Notes: generated from the sequence alone by a model not told the origin. Positions 7,368 through 13,790 are shown, counted from the stretch's first letter. The stretch: DNA of 14,399 bases from Microcaldota archaeon (GCA_021812025.1 JAKAPD010000008.1:1-14399); one strand, 5' to 3'. Made by a program: numbers and translations.

Positions 7368-9082
7368 CAATATTTCCTCTCTTTGGGTTTCCACTTTGTT
7401 ATAACAACGGGAGAATACGCCAATCTTATCTGGTTGCCGGCTTTCCTGGCGATCGTATGCTTGAGCCAGTTCTTGTCATCCCTTTTGGGAAATTCCTTTC
7501 TAGCGTGTGCGCCTCTCGATTCCTTTCTGGCCAGCGCAGCTTCGGTCACGACCTGCGCAAGCAAAAGGGTGTTCTCTATCTCCAGCGCGTCCCTGAAGTT
7601 CGTATTGTACACCCTGCTCTTGTCATCGATCGCTATCTTTTTGTACTTCTCCGCAAGGCCGGCAAGGATACTTTTTGCGGAGCGCATGGACTTGGAGTCC
7701 CTGTAGACGTTGACATTGTTGTCCATCGTCTGCCATAGCTTGCTCCTTATCTCATACGGATTCTCTCCGCTTTTGCGTTCAAACAAAGCATCTATCCTTT
7801 TTTCTTCCCGTTCTATTTCCGTTTTCGGCGCGGCTGGTGCTTTTGATTTAATGGCCAACTGCGCAGCTGCGTTTCCGGTAATCCTTCCCCATATCACGCA
7901 TTGGCTAAGCGAGTTGCTGCCAAGCCTGTTGGACCCGTGGACGCTGACACAGCCGCATTCCCCTGCCGCCCAGAGCCCGTTTGCGGCCTTTCCGTTTATG
8001 TCGGTGTCTATGCCGCCCATTGTGAAGTGGACAGCAGGCCTTACAGGAATCAGGTCTTTTGCAGGGTTCAAACCCAGCATCTTCATCGATATCTCTTTTA
8101 TCATTGGAAGCTTTTCGTCTATCTTTTCCTCACCTAGGTGCCTCAGATCGAGGTGCACGTATGCCAGGTCGCCGTATTTCTTATCTTTTATGCCCCTGCC
8201 TTCATTGATTTCCGTTATCTCGGCCCTTGATACTATGTCCCTCGGGGCGAGCTCCATTACGCTAGGCGCATAATTCTTCATAAAACGCTCCCCTTTAGAG
8301 TTAAGAAGATAGCCGCCTTCTCCCCTTGCGGCTTCCGTTATCAGTATGCCGCTCGGTACCAACGCAGTTGGGTGGAACTGCACGAACTCCATGTCCTTAA
8401 GGGGAAGCCCCTCCTTATATGCGAGTGCAATTCCGTCCCCGGTTGACGAATAACCGGTAGTGGTAAAGCCGTACGCTCTTCCGAACCCGCCTGTCGCTAT
8501 TATGCCTGCGCGGGAGATAAAGGCCTTCATGTTGCCGGTTGCCATATCGATGGCGGTCACCCCGGCAAAACTGCCGCCTTTGAGAAGCAGCTTTGTCGCC
8601 ACATGTTCGTGGAATATCTCTATGTTCTTGAAGCTCAGGAGGTTGTCGTAAAGCGTGTTAAGCATGAAGAAGCCAGTCTTGTCTGCGGCAAAGGCCGTCC
8701 TGTTGACGCTCATGCCGCCAAAGGCCCTAAGTTCTATTTTTCCGTTCCTATTCCTATTCCACGGCACACCTAGATTATTGAAGAGCTTTATCTCCTCGGG
8801 AGCATGGTCGACGAGAATTTTGACGGCGTTTTGATCCGCAAGGTAATCGGAGCCTTTGATCGTGTCATAGGCGTGCAGGTCTGCGCTATCCCCGTTTTCC
8901 CCGGGATAAAGGACACCGGATATCCCGCCTTCTGCAGATACGGAGTGGCTCCTCATCGCATGGAGCTTTGACACAAGGGCTATCCTCAACTTTCCGTTTG
9001 AGGCTTTTGCAGCCTGAAGGGCCGCGCGCATGCCGGCGAGCCCAGAGCCAAGAATGATTATATCAAAATCCAGAAGCTCCAT
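7367..9082 (-). CDS. sdhA: Succinate dehydrogenase/fumarate reductase flavoprotein subunit
   Basis: Catalytic subunit that interconverts succinate and fumarate, 571 residues, normal for the family. The N-terminal dinucleotide fold has GSGLAG (12-17). MRSHSVSAEGG (43-53) contains His46, the expected site of covalent FAD attachment. Active-site features include HPTAL (237-241), EAARGEGG (250-257), Arg281 in PRDIVSR, His352 in VHFTMGG, and HGSNRLGSNSL (382-392) with His382 and Arg386. The C-terminal helical domain ends with the conserved ESRGAHARKEFPKRDD stretch (521-536). It is first in a five-gene operon with sdhC, sdhD, sdhB and the aspartase-family gene. No SD precedes the ATG at 9082; a TATA element 27 bp upstream predicts a leaderless transcript. 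Direction (oxidation or fumarate reduction) cannot be read from sequence. Confidence 0.97.
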   Translation of the reverse strand: MELLDFDIIILGSGLAGMRAALQAAKASNGKLRIALVSKLHAMRSHSVSAEGGISGVLYPGENGDSADLHAYDTIKGSDYLADQNAVKILVDHAPEEIKLFNNLGVPWNRNRNGKIELRAFGGMSVNRTAFAADKTGFFMLNTLYDNLLSFKNIEIFHEHVATKLLLKGGSFAGVTAIDMATGNMKAFISRAGIIATGGFGRAYGFTTTGYSSTGDGIALAYKEGLPLKDMEFVQFHPTALVPSGILITEAARGEGGYLLNSKGERFMKNYAPSVMELAPRDIVSRAEITEINEGRGIKDKKYGDLAYVHLDLRHLGEEKIDEKLPMIKEISMKMLGLNPAKDLIPVRPAVHFTMGGIDTDINGKAANGLWAAGECGCVSVHGSNRLGSNSLSQCVIWGRITGNAAAQLAIKSKAPAAPKTEIEREEKRIDALFERKSGENPYEIRSKLWQTMDNNVNVYRDSKSMRSAKSILAGLAEKYKKIAIDDKSRVYNTNFRDALEIENTLLLAQVVTEAALARKESRGAHARKEFPKRDDKNWLKHTIARKAGNQIRLAYSPVVITKWKPKERKY

Positions 9083-9100
9083 TGTTTTAGGATGTGAGCC

Positions 9101-9117
9101 AAACTTTAAAAAAGTTT
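9101..9117 (-). promoter_or_regulatory. TATA element and dyad in front of sdhA
   Basis: The minus strand reads CTTTTTTAAAG at 9114-9104, centred about 27 bp before the sdhA ATG, ideal for a leaderless start. It lies within a dyad of AAACTTT and AAAGTTT separated by three A residues (9101-9117), which could also bind a regulator. The dyad touches the stop codon of the NUDIX gene (9117-9119), so sdh can be transcribed apart from the M32-NUDIX unit. Confidence 0.55.
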
Positions 9118-9626
9118 CAGCGGCTTTTGTTTAAGAAAGCGGCGTAGTAGAGAATGCCTTTTATTGTCTTTGAATCGTTTATCCTGTCGCTCTTGACCAT
9201 CTGAAGCGCTTTTCCAACGCTGATCTCTTTTATATTGAGTATTTCTGAGTCCTCGAGCTTCCGCACTCCGTCTTCAAATCGGTCGGCAAGGAAAAAATAT
9301 GCTAGTTCATCGGTAAACCCCGGCGATGAATAATTCTTGAACAGATACCTAAGCCTCTTTGATTTCAGGCCGGTTTCTTCCTCGAGTTCCCTGATCGCCG
9401 CCTGTCTTGGGGTCTCGCCCTTATCGACAAACCCCGCCGGCAGCTCCAATATCCATTTCCTTATGACCGGCCGGTAGTGATTCTCAAGGACGAATCTCCC
9501 GTTTCGGACCGGTATTATGACGGACACTTTGGAGTGCTTGACTACAGTTATCTTCTTGCTCTTGCCATTTGGCAATTTTTGGAGCCGTTCTTCCAGGGTA
9601 ATTATCTTGTTTTTGTAGAGTTGCAT
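9117..9626 (-). CDS. NUDIX hydrolase, ADP-ribose pyrophosphatase-like
   Basis: Predicted Mg-dependent nucleoside diphosphate-X hydrolase of 169 residues, probably cleaving ADP-ribose or a similar sugar nucleotide to AMP and sugar phosphate. The NUDIX box G-x5-E-x7-REUxEExGU is complete at residues 65-87, with Glu80, Glu83 and Glu84 as the metal-binding residues of RELEEETGL. SSPGFTDE follows at 100-107; this proline-bearing stretch about 15 residues after the box is typical of the ADP-ribose pyrophosphatase group. The N-terminal extension (1-35) fits the dimerising segment of that group. The ATG at 9626 follows the M32 peptidase stop by four bases and is preceded by GGAG inside the peptidase gene, so the two are almost certainly co-transcribed and translationally coupled. 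Confidence 0.9.
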   Translation of the reverse strand: MQLYKNKIITLEERLQKLPNGKSKKITVVKHSKVSVIIPVRNGRFVLENHYRPVIRKWILELPAGFVDKGETPRQAAIRELEEETGLKSKRLRYLFKNYSSPGFTDELAYFFLADRFEDGVRKLEDSEILNIKEISVGKALQMVKSDRINDSKTIKGILYYAAFLNKSR

Positions 9627-9630
9627 TTGT

Positions 9631-11139
9631 TCACTCCAGATATTTGCTTTCCAGATACCTGATTAGGTAATCAGGATTATAGCCTTCCCCGAAGGCCCTC
9701 TTGAGCAGGTCCTTTGGCGCGTATGTGCTCCCATATCTGCATATCTTTTCGCCCAGCCATTTTTGTATCGGCGCGAAGTTCCTATGCTCCAACTGGGAGT
9801 CGAGATCCTTTATGGATTTGCGCGCATGCTCCATCATCATCGCCGCTGCCATGTTGCCCAGAGAGTAAGCAGGGAAGTAGCCTATTGCGCACATGCTCCA
9901 GTGCACGTCCTGGAGCACTCCGAGCGCGTCGTTCTTCGGCCTTATCCCCAAGTATTCCTCCATCTTATCGTTCCATATGTCGGGCAGATCTTTAGTTTTT
10001 ATCTCCCTACCCATTAGCATCTTTTCGAGCTCATATCTAAGCGCGATGTGAAAGTTGTATGTTACCTCGTCTGCGTCAACTCTTATGAACCCTGGCTTTA
10101 CGGTATTGAAGTAGTAGAAAAGTTCTTCGGCGGCATAGTTTCTTAAGAAGCCAAGATCCTTTTTCATTAGTGGCGTTATACCCTTTACAAAAGCCATGCT
10201 TCTTCCTATGTTGTTCTCCCAGACTCTGGAAAGCGCCTCGTGCACCCCCGTAGATATGCCACCCGCTATTGGGGTCATCGATAGGTTTTGATCAATAAGC
10301 AGCTCATAAAGGACATGGCCGCCTTCGTGCACAGTAGAGAATACGGACCTCTTTAAGTCTGTTCCTTCGTATCTCGTTGTCATCCTGACGTCATTTGATC
10401 CAATCACCTCGGTGAATGGATGCGTAGACACGTCCATTCTAAAGCGCTTTGGATCATACTTGAAGGCCCTCAGCAGCGCTTCGTTCACCCTCTGCACGTC
10501 TTCTTTCTTGTAAGCTAGCTTCTCGAGCCTTTGCGCTTTTGTGAATCCGTTGTCGCCTGCCATTATCCTTTTGAGAAGCTTCTTTGAATTCATTATGAAC
10601 GGCGGAAATATCGATTCGAGCTCCCTAGTGGTCATGCCCTCTTCGTAATAGTCAACCATCGCGTCATATGGGTGGGTTTTATAGCCCAGCTTGTCCGCTT
10701 TTTCCTGTGCGATTCCTACAAGTTTCTCCAGGTACGGCTCGAACAGCGTGAAATCCGCTTTTGCCCTCGCGTTCCTCCATGCCACTTGACCCTGTTGCTG
10801 CGCGATGGCCTCCCGTTCTACAAGTTTCGGGGGAATCTTCCTCTTCTGGTCGATCTTCTTTGACAGCACTCTTATGGTTCCCTTCTCGTAGTCGTTTAGC
10901 CCTTTTGCCTTACTGGCTTTTGCCACCAGAGAAGCCAGGCCTTTGTCAAGAAGCAATTTTTGATGCAGAAGGGAGAGCTGTGCGGTCGCTATGCCCCTTT
11001 CCTTCACACCCTCTTCGGGCATGTACACTTCGAGGTCCCAGCCCATCAGCGCCCTTGCATGGTCTATAGAGGCCAGTGTCCTGTATCTTTCGATAATCGC
11101 CTTTATTGTCGGATTCTTGAAGTACGGCAAGGAATTCAC
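9631..11139 (-). CDS. M32-family thermostable metallocarboxypeptidase (Taq type)
   Basis: Zinc carboxypeptidase of 502 residues, the usual length, removing C-terminal amino acids from peptides in the cytoplasm. Family features in order: the helical N-terminal region with GWDLEVYMPEEG (33-44), the zinc-binding HEGGH (271-275, an HExxH motif), HEALSRVWEN (300-309) with Glu301 as the likely third metal ligand, the VDADEVTYNFHIALRYELE stretch (354-372) and GYFPAYSLGN (420-429). The start is a GTG at 11139. AGGGG abuts it too closely to act as an SD, but a TATA-like element is centred 30 bp upstream, suggesting a leaderless GTG-initiated mRNA. It leads the M32-NUDIX unit and probably serves peptide recycling. 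Confidence 0.94.
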   Translation of the reverse strand: MNSLPYFKNPTIKAIIERYRTLASIDHARALMGWDLEVYMPEEGVKERGIATAQLSLLHQKLLLDKGLASLVAKASKAKGLNDYEKGTIRVLSKKIDQKRKIPPKLVEREAIAQQQGQVAWRNARAKADFTLFEPYLEKLVGIAQEKADKLGYKTHPYDAMVDYYEEGMTTRELESIFPPFIMNSKKLLKRIMAGDNGFTKAQRLEKLAYKKEDVQRVNEALLRAFKYDPKRFRMDVSTHPFTEVIGSNDVRMTTRYEGTDLKRSVFSTVHEGGHVLYELLIDQNLSMTPIAGGISTGVHEALSRVWENNIGRSMAFVKGITPLMKKDLGFLRNYAAEELFYYFNTVKPGFIRVDADEVTYNFHIALRYELEKMLMGREIKTKDLPDIWNDKMEEYLGIRPKNDALGVLQDVHWSMCAIGYFPAYSLGNMAAAMMMEHARKSIKDLDSQLEHRNFAPIQKWLGEKICRYGSTYAPKDLLKRAFGEGYNPDYLIRYLESKYLE

Positions 11140-11163
11140 CCCTGCTTACTAATTGGGGTAAAC

Positions 11164-11174
11164 ATTTTAAATTA
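11164..11174 (-). promoter_or_regulatory. TATA element for the M32 carboxypeptidase gene
   Basis: Minus-strand TAATTTAAAAT centred about 30 bp before the GTG start. It is flanked by GTAAAC (11158-11163) and GTTTAC (11185-11190), a 6-bp inverted repeat that could mark a regulator site. Confidence 0.45.
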
Positions 11175-11491
11175 GTGTGTGCAGGTTTACATGTTTTAAT
11201 AGCCAGCAAGGGTAAGGGGGAGAAAAAGCGGTTGACAGAGCTCCTTAATAACGTTGCAATACCGGCCGTGCTTATGGGGCTCAGCCTGTCGTGCTGATCT
11301 TCATATTGAACTGCATAAATTTGACCCCGGAGCAGGGCTCGGCGCTTCCGACTATGGTGTTGATACGTCAGGGCTGCAGAAACAGCACATTGAAGCTATC
11401 CTAATTGCCTGCTTTCGTATCAGATAACCGGCACTGCGTTCCTGGATGCCAAAAACCTATAAAACATATCTCAAATTTTCATTTTGCGACG

Positions 11492-11501
11492 AATATAAAT
11501 A
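11492..11501 (+). promoter_or_regulatory. TATA element for the repeat-containing hypothetical gene
   Basis: AATATAAATA, a near-consensus archaeal TATA box, with its centre 31-32 bp before the GTG at 11528 and 38 bp before the ATG at 11534. The predicted transcript start is near 11523, leaving a leader of only a few bases. Confidence 0.55.
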
Positions 11502-11527
11502 TGTTGCACGACCAATGTTATCTGTAG

Positions 11528-12106
11528 GTGACTATGTTCAGAAAGTCTAAGAAAACTTCTAGCGACGTTGCAGTCGCCGAATTCGGGTACGCTCTGGAAA
11601 GGAAGCGCTCCGGCACAGATGACGCGCCAAATCCCTCGCCCAATATTCTTGCATTTGCTGGAATCAAAAGCCCACGAGATGAGCTTAGGGATTACCTTGA
11701 AGGGACAGAATCCAGCAACACAATCACCCCGATGGCGCTGATGGGCACAAAGGAGGAGCCGACCGATTATGAAAAGTTCCGCTCTCCGTTTGCTATGGTG
11801 AGAGAAGATACCGATTCGCTCCAGAGGTGGCTCGAAGGCAACAAGTTACCGCGGGAGGGAGCACTTCCGGCCGGCTTTATACCGTTAACGGCTGGCGGGC
11901 AATCTTCAATTACGGGTCTTCAACGCCGCGAAGACGCTTTTGATGAAGAAAACTTCAGGATATGGCTAGAGAACCAGCACGGGCACGGCAGCCTTTCCTA
12001 TATAAGACGCAGCATAGGCCATCTAGCGCAGAAGTTTCGCCATTTGCGCGTCGCGTTGGGCCTTGACAGGCATATCGATGGCAATCCTTTCCATATGGAG
12101 AACTAG
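11528..12106 (+). CDS. Hypothetical protein with three 45-residue-spaced motifs
   Basis: Unrecognised soluble protein of 192 residues (190 from the ATG at 11534) with no signal peptide or membrane helix. A related short motif occurs three times: DELRDYLEG (51-59), DSLQRWLEG (96-104) and ENFRIWLEN (141-149). The aromatic residues Tyr56, Trp101 and Trp146 are spaced exactly 45 apart. Linkers are rich in Pro, Gly, Ser and Thr and look flexible. The N-terminus is basic (FRKSKK), and the C-terminus has a basic, probably helical stretch (158-180). The layout suggests a linear-motif scaffold or a multivalent binding protein; that is inference. The gene stands alone behind a good TATA box with GTG or ATG as start. 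AGGTGA is too close to the ATG to be a normal SD. Confidence 0.7.
   Translation: MTMFRKSKKTSSDVAVAEFGYALERKRSGTDDAPNPSPNILAFAGIKSPRDELRDYLEGTESSNTITPMALMGTKEEPTDYEKFRSPFAMVREDTDSLQRWLEGNKLPREGALPAGFIPLTAGGQSSITGLQRREDAFDEENFRIWLENQHGHGSLSYIRRSIGHLAQKFRHLRVALGLDRHIDGNPFHMEN
11663..12067 (+). repeat. Three degenerate 135-bp (45-codon) internal repeats
   Basis: Residues 46-90, 91-135 and 136-180 of the hypothetical protein align on a shared core [DE]-x-[LF]-[RQ]-x-[WY]-L-E-[GN] at the same offset in each unit. Outside the core similarity is weak, so this is an old protein-level duplication or a selected motif spacing rather than a recent DNA repeat. Confidence 0.5.
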
Positions 12107-12164
12107 GATTGTAGTGAGATGCCGCCAATCCCTCATAAATACCGACGTAGGAATAGCATAGTTT

Positions 12165-12178
12165 GATATATTTATATT
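12165..12178. promoter_or_regulatory. Strong TATA-like element without an assigned gene
   Basis: GATATATTTATATT in the 127-bp gap between two convergent genes. On the minus strand it reads AATATAAATATATC and would start transcription near 12145, just before an ATG at 12136 that opens a 37-codon frame antisense to the end of the repeat-protein gene. On the plus strand no frame follows at a matching distance. Confidence 0.3.
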
Positions 12179-12233
12179 GGTGCTTTCGCGCTGGCTGGAC
12201 TTCACTTAAACCTCCATTATGTATCGTTTAAAT

Positions 12234-13415
12234 TCAATTATTCCAGTACCTTTCTATAAGTTCAGCAATGTACGGAGCGGCAGGATTATCCTCTGTTTGA
12301 TGTTTGCTTGGGCCGATATCCGATGCTTTATATTGCCCATACTCGATGGAGGCCCGTTTTCTTGTTGATATCTGTAGCCACACTCTCTTTACAAATATTT
12401 TCAACTCGGTAAGCATGGAGACGAATGCGGCTGTAATAAATATAGCATTCAAGGTTAAGGCAGTTACACTGCCGAATATGGCTGCCTGGTCGGGAATCCA
12501 GTTAACAAATTTGCTCATAGCATTCAAAACCGAATCTGCCGCTGCAATCGTTATCAATGTAAACTTTATGCCATCATTAAGCATCATGCGTGGATTGAGC
12601 ACGGACAGTTTATCCGCAGCTGCCTTCAATTTTTCTTCTAACCTCTTATGCGTTTTCACGTATGCTTTCTGTCCCAGCGCTATCTGATGTCCAGTGTCTT
12701 CCACACGAAACCTTAAATGTGAAACGAGTAGTCTGGAATCGCCACTAGTGCCCAATCCTGCTCTTTTGAGTCTGTCTACTGCTGCAGTAATTGAACGCAA
12801 TGCTCTCTGTGCGGTTTCGCGATTGTCTATAAGCTTACGAGACCATGCTGCTTCAGATTCGGATACCCTAATAAGCTTGTCGATAATATTAGAGATGCCT
12901 ATTTCATCGTTAAGTCGCGCATAGCCCACTCCTGTGCCATGCTTGTGGATTATGTCCAACAGGGTATCTATAGAAAGTATTAACTTATTACCCAATTCCA
13001 TGTCATTTTTTAACATCGCATATTCGAGCATCGGTGAAGCCAATGAAGAGAGTTTTACAGCCGCTTTGAAAATACTGTCCTCTGAACTTACGAACTTATT
13101 AAATATCCAGATTTTCTCAAGCAGAGGATCCAAGGCATCTGATTTAAGTTCATTTTGCGGTAATCTTATAAGAATTTTAGCCGGACCGGGTTGCTCGTGT
13201 GGCACGAATAATTGGCTTGCGGTCTCCAAAAGTGCTCGTTGTAAAGAGAGGAGCGCTACAGAGGTATTTGAATATGCATTTGCCATACTGGGTGTAATTT
13301 CTTTTGTGCGAAGCTGTGAAAAGTTTTTATCTACGTAGCTCGAAATTTCAAATGCGGCAACTGCCGTCTTTATCAATTCTGCCTTGATGTCCTTATACGA
13401 TTTGGTTACTCCCAT
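12234..13415 (-). CDS. Hypothetical protein with C-terminal two-helix membrane anchor
   Basis: Unrecognised protein of 393 residues. The first 280 residues are predicted to be mainly alpha-helical and soluble, with many Leu/Ala/Lys/Glu heptad-like stretches (for example 196-220 and 233-275) that may form coiled coils. Two hydrophobic segments follow (about 283-302 and 312-336), then a basic stretch (KRVWLQISTRKR, 343-354) that should face the cytoplasm, and a polar tail. No enzymatic motif is visible. I chose ATG 13415 rather than the in-frame TTG at 13424, because a TATA-like element is centred 30 bp from the ATG but only 21 bp from the TTG. The gene is noticeably more AT-rich than its neighbours, a hint of recent acquisition. 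It lies downstream of tRNA-Pro on the same strand. Confidence 0.75.
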   Translation of the reverse strand: MGVTKSYKDIKAELIKTAVAAFEISSYVDKNFSQLRTKEITPSMANAYSNTSVALLSLQRALLETASQLFVPHEQPGPAKILIRLPQNELKSDALDPLLEKIWIFNKFVSSEDSIFKAAVKLSSLASPMLEYAMLKNDMELGNKLILSIDTLLDIIHKHGTGVGYARLNDEIGISNIIDKLIRVSESEAAWSRKLIDNRETAQRALRSITAAVDRLKRAGLGTSGDSRLLVSHLRFRVEDTGHQIALGQKAYVKTHKRLEEKLKAAADKLSVLNPRMMLNDGIKFTLITIAAADSVLNAMSKFVNWIPDQAAIFGSVTALTLNAIFITAAFVSMLTELKIFVKRVWLQISTRKRASIEYGQYKASDIGPSKHQTEDNPAAPYIAELIERYWNN

Positions 13416-13439
13416 ATTTGACAATGAGATTATCTTGAT

Positions 13440-13450
13440 ATTTAATATTA
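13440..13450 (-). promoter_or_regulatory. TATA element for the two-helix hypothetical gene
   Basis: The minus strand reads TAATATTAAAT, centred about 30 bp before the ATG at 13415, consistent with a leaderless mRNA. No SD precedes the ATG. Confidence 0.45.
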
Positions 13451-13543
13451 ACTAGAAGGGTAGTCTAAATTAGATGTGGATTTATAACAATTGATTAGAT
13501 GAGGGTCCGGTGATAAACCCTTTAGCAGATGTCTGAATCCCAT
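13448..13543 (-). CDS. Possible 31-residue small protein between tRNA-Pro and the hypothetical gene
   Basis: An ATG at 13543 opens 31 codons (MGFRHLLKGLSPDPHLINCY...) ending with TAA at 13450-13448. A TATA-like CTTTTATATC (13571-13562, minus strand) is centred about 24 bp upstream, which would allow a leaderless mRNA. No family or motif is recognised, and the AT-rich gap could yield such a frame by chance, so this is a weak call. Confidence 0.18.
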   Translation of the reverse strand: MGFRHLLKGLSPDPHLINCYKSTSNLDYPSS

Positions 13544-13605
13544 ACTTTACGCGTCGTTCCAGATATAAAAGCCTTATTTTGAACCGGTTTGATTGTAAAT
13601 AGATC

Positions 13606-13678
13606 TGGGGATGCCGAGATTTGAACTCGGACGTCTAGCTCCCAAAGCTAGAAGTCTACCAGGTTAGCGTACATCCCC
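13606..13678 (-). tRNA. tRNA-Pro (anticodon UGG)
   Basis: A 73-nt cloverleaf on the minus strand. The acceptor stem GGGGATG/CATCCCC is fully paired, followed by discriminator A at 13606. The anticodon stem CTAGC/GCTAG encloses loop TTTGGGA, giving anticodon UGG, which reads CCA and other Pro codons. The T arm CCGAG-TTCAAAT-CTCGG is perfect. The 3' CCA is not encoded (GAT follows) and there is no intron at 37/38. The D arm CGCT-AACCTGGTA-GACT is weak, with only one Watson-Crick pair in the standard register. It is divergent from rfcS. Confidence 0.95.
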
Positions 13679-13706
13679 TATAAAAACGATAATGACTGCG
13701 TTTGGA

Positions 13707-13716
13707 TAATATAAAG
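13707..13716 (-). promoter_or_regulatory. TATA element for tRNA-Pro
   Basis: CTTTATATTA on the minus strand, centred about 33 bp before the mature 5' end at 13678. This spacing gives a 5' leader of a few bases for RNase P to remove. Confidence 0.55.
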
Positions 13717-13718
13717 TA

Positions 13719-13736
13719 TTACTTATTCCGAAGTAA
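13719..13736. promoter_or_regulatory. Dyad TTACTT-N6-AAGTAA between tRNA-Pro and rfcS
   Basis: Perfect 6-bp inverted repeat with a 6-bp spacer, directly upstream of the tRNA TATA box and about 30 bp upstream of the rfcS TATA centre. It has the size of an operator for a dimeric regulator, but 6-bp arms can arise by chance in AT-rich DNA. Confidence 0.25.
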
Positions 13737-13756
13737 GGTTAATAAACCTCATCTCT

Positions 13757-13766
13757 AAAATATAAG
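13757..13766 (+). promoter_or_regulatory. TATA element for rfcS
   Basis: AAAATATAAG with its centre 29 bp before the ATG at 13791. An in-frame TAG sits directly before that ATG and no SD is present, so the mRNA is probably leaderless or nearly so. Confidence 0.55.
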
Positions 13767-13790
13767 TGACTGCTTATTCCTGTGATGTAG

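Larger units (their letters stand above)
11140..11527. other. Longest intergenic gap, with a possible disrupted small membrane-protein ORF
   Basis: 388 bp between two divergent starts with no intact long frame. On the plus strand a TTG at 11232 opens LTELLNNVAIPAVLMGLSLS and stops at TGA 11295-11297. The next frame then reads VLIFILNCINLTPEQ onward from GTG 11291 to TAA 11402-11404. One extra base near 11289-11290 would fuse these into a 57-residue protein with a single hydrophobic helix. AAGGGGGAG lies about 10 nt before the TTG. This may be a decayed gene, a sequencing error or coincidence. The right end holds the promoter of the next gene. No tRNA, repeat array or insertion sequence is visible. 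Confidence 0.3.

Noticed and set aside
6948..7394. Longer sdhC form starting at ATG 7394
   Set aside because: It would overlap sdhA by 28 nt; ATG 7367 has a proper SD and the TGATG coupling, and the extra nine residues are polar.
7710..8273. 187-codon plus-strand frame opposite sdhA
   Set aside because: Fully antisense to well-supported sdhA and without any recognisable motif.
12023..12205. 60-codon minus-strand frame across the end of the repeat-protein gene
   Set aside because: It overlaps the confident part of the sense gene and has no family features; only the promoter-like site inside it is worth noting.
13501..13540. Box C/D guide RNA (GTGATAA ... CTGA)
   Set aside because: The C box has a mismatch at the key GA position, and no C'/D' pair at proper spacing follows.
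13606..13678. Attachment site of an integrated element in tRNA-Pro
   Set aside because: I found no second copy of the tRNA 3' half in the window and no integrase gene, so the neighbouring AT-rich gene is only circumstantial evidence.
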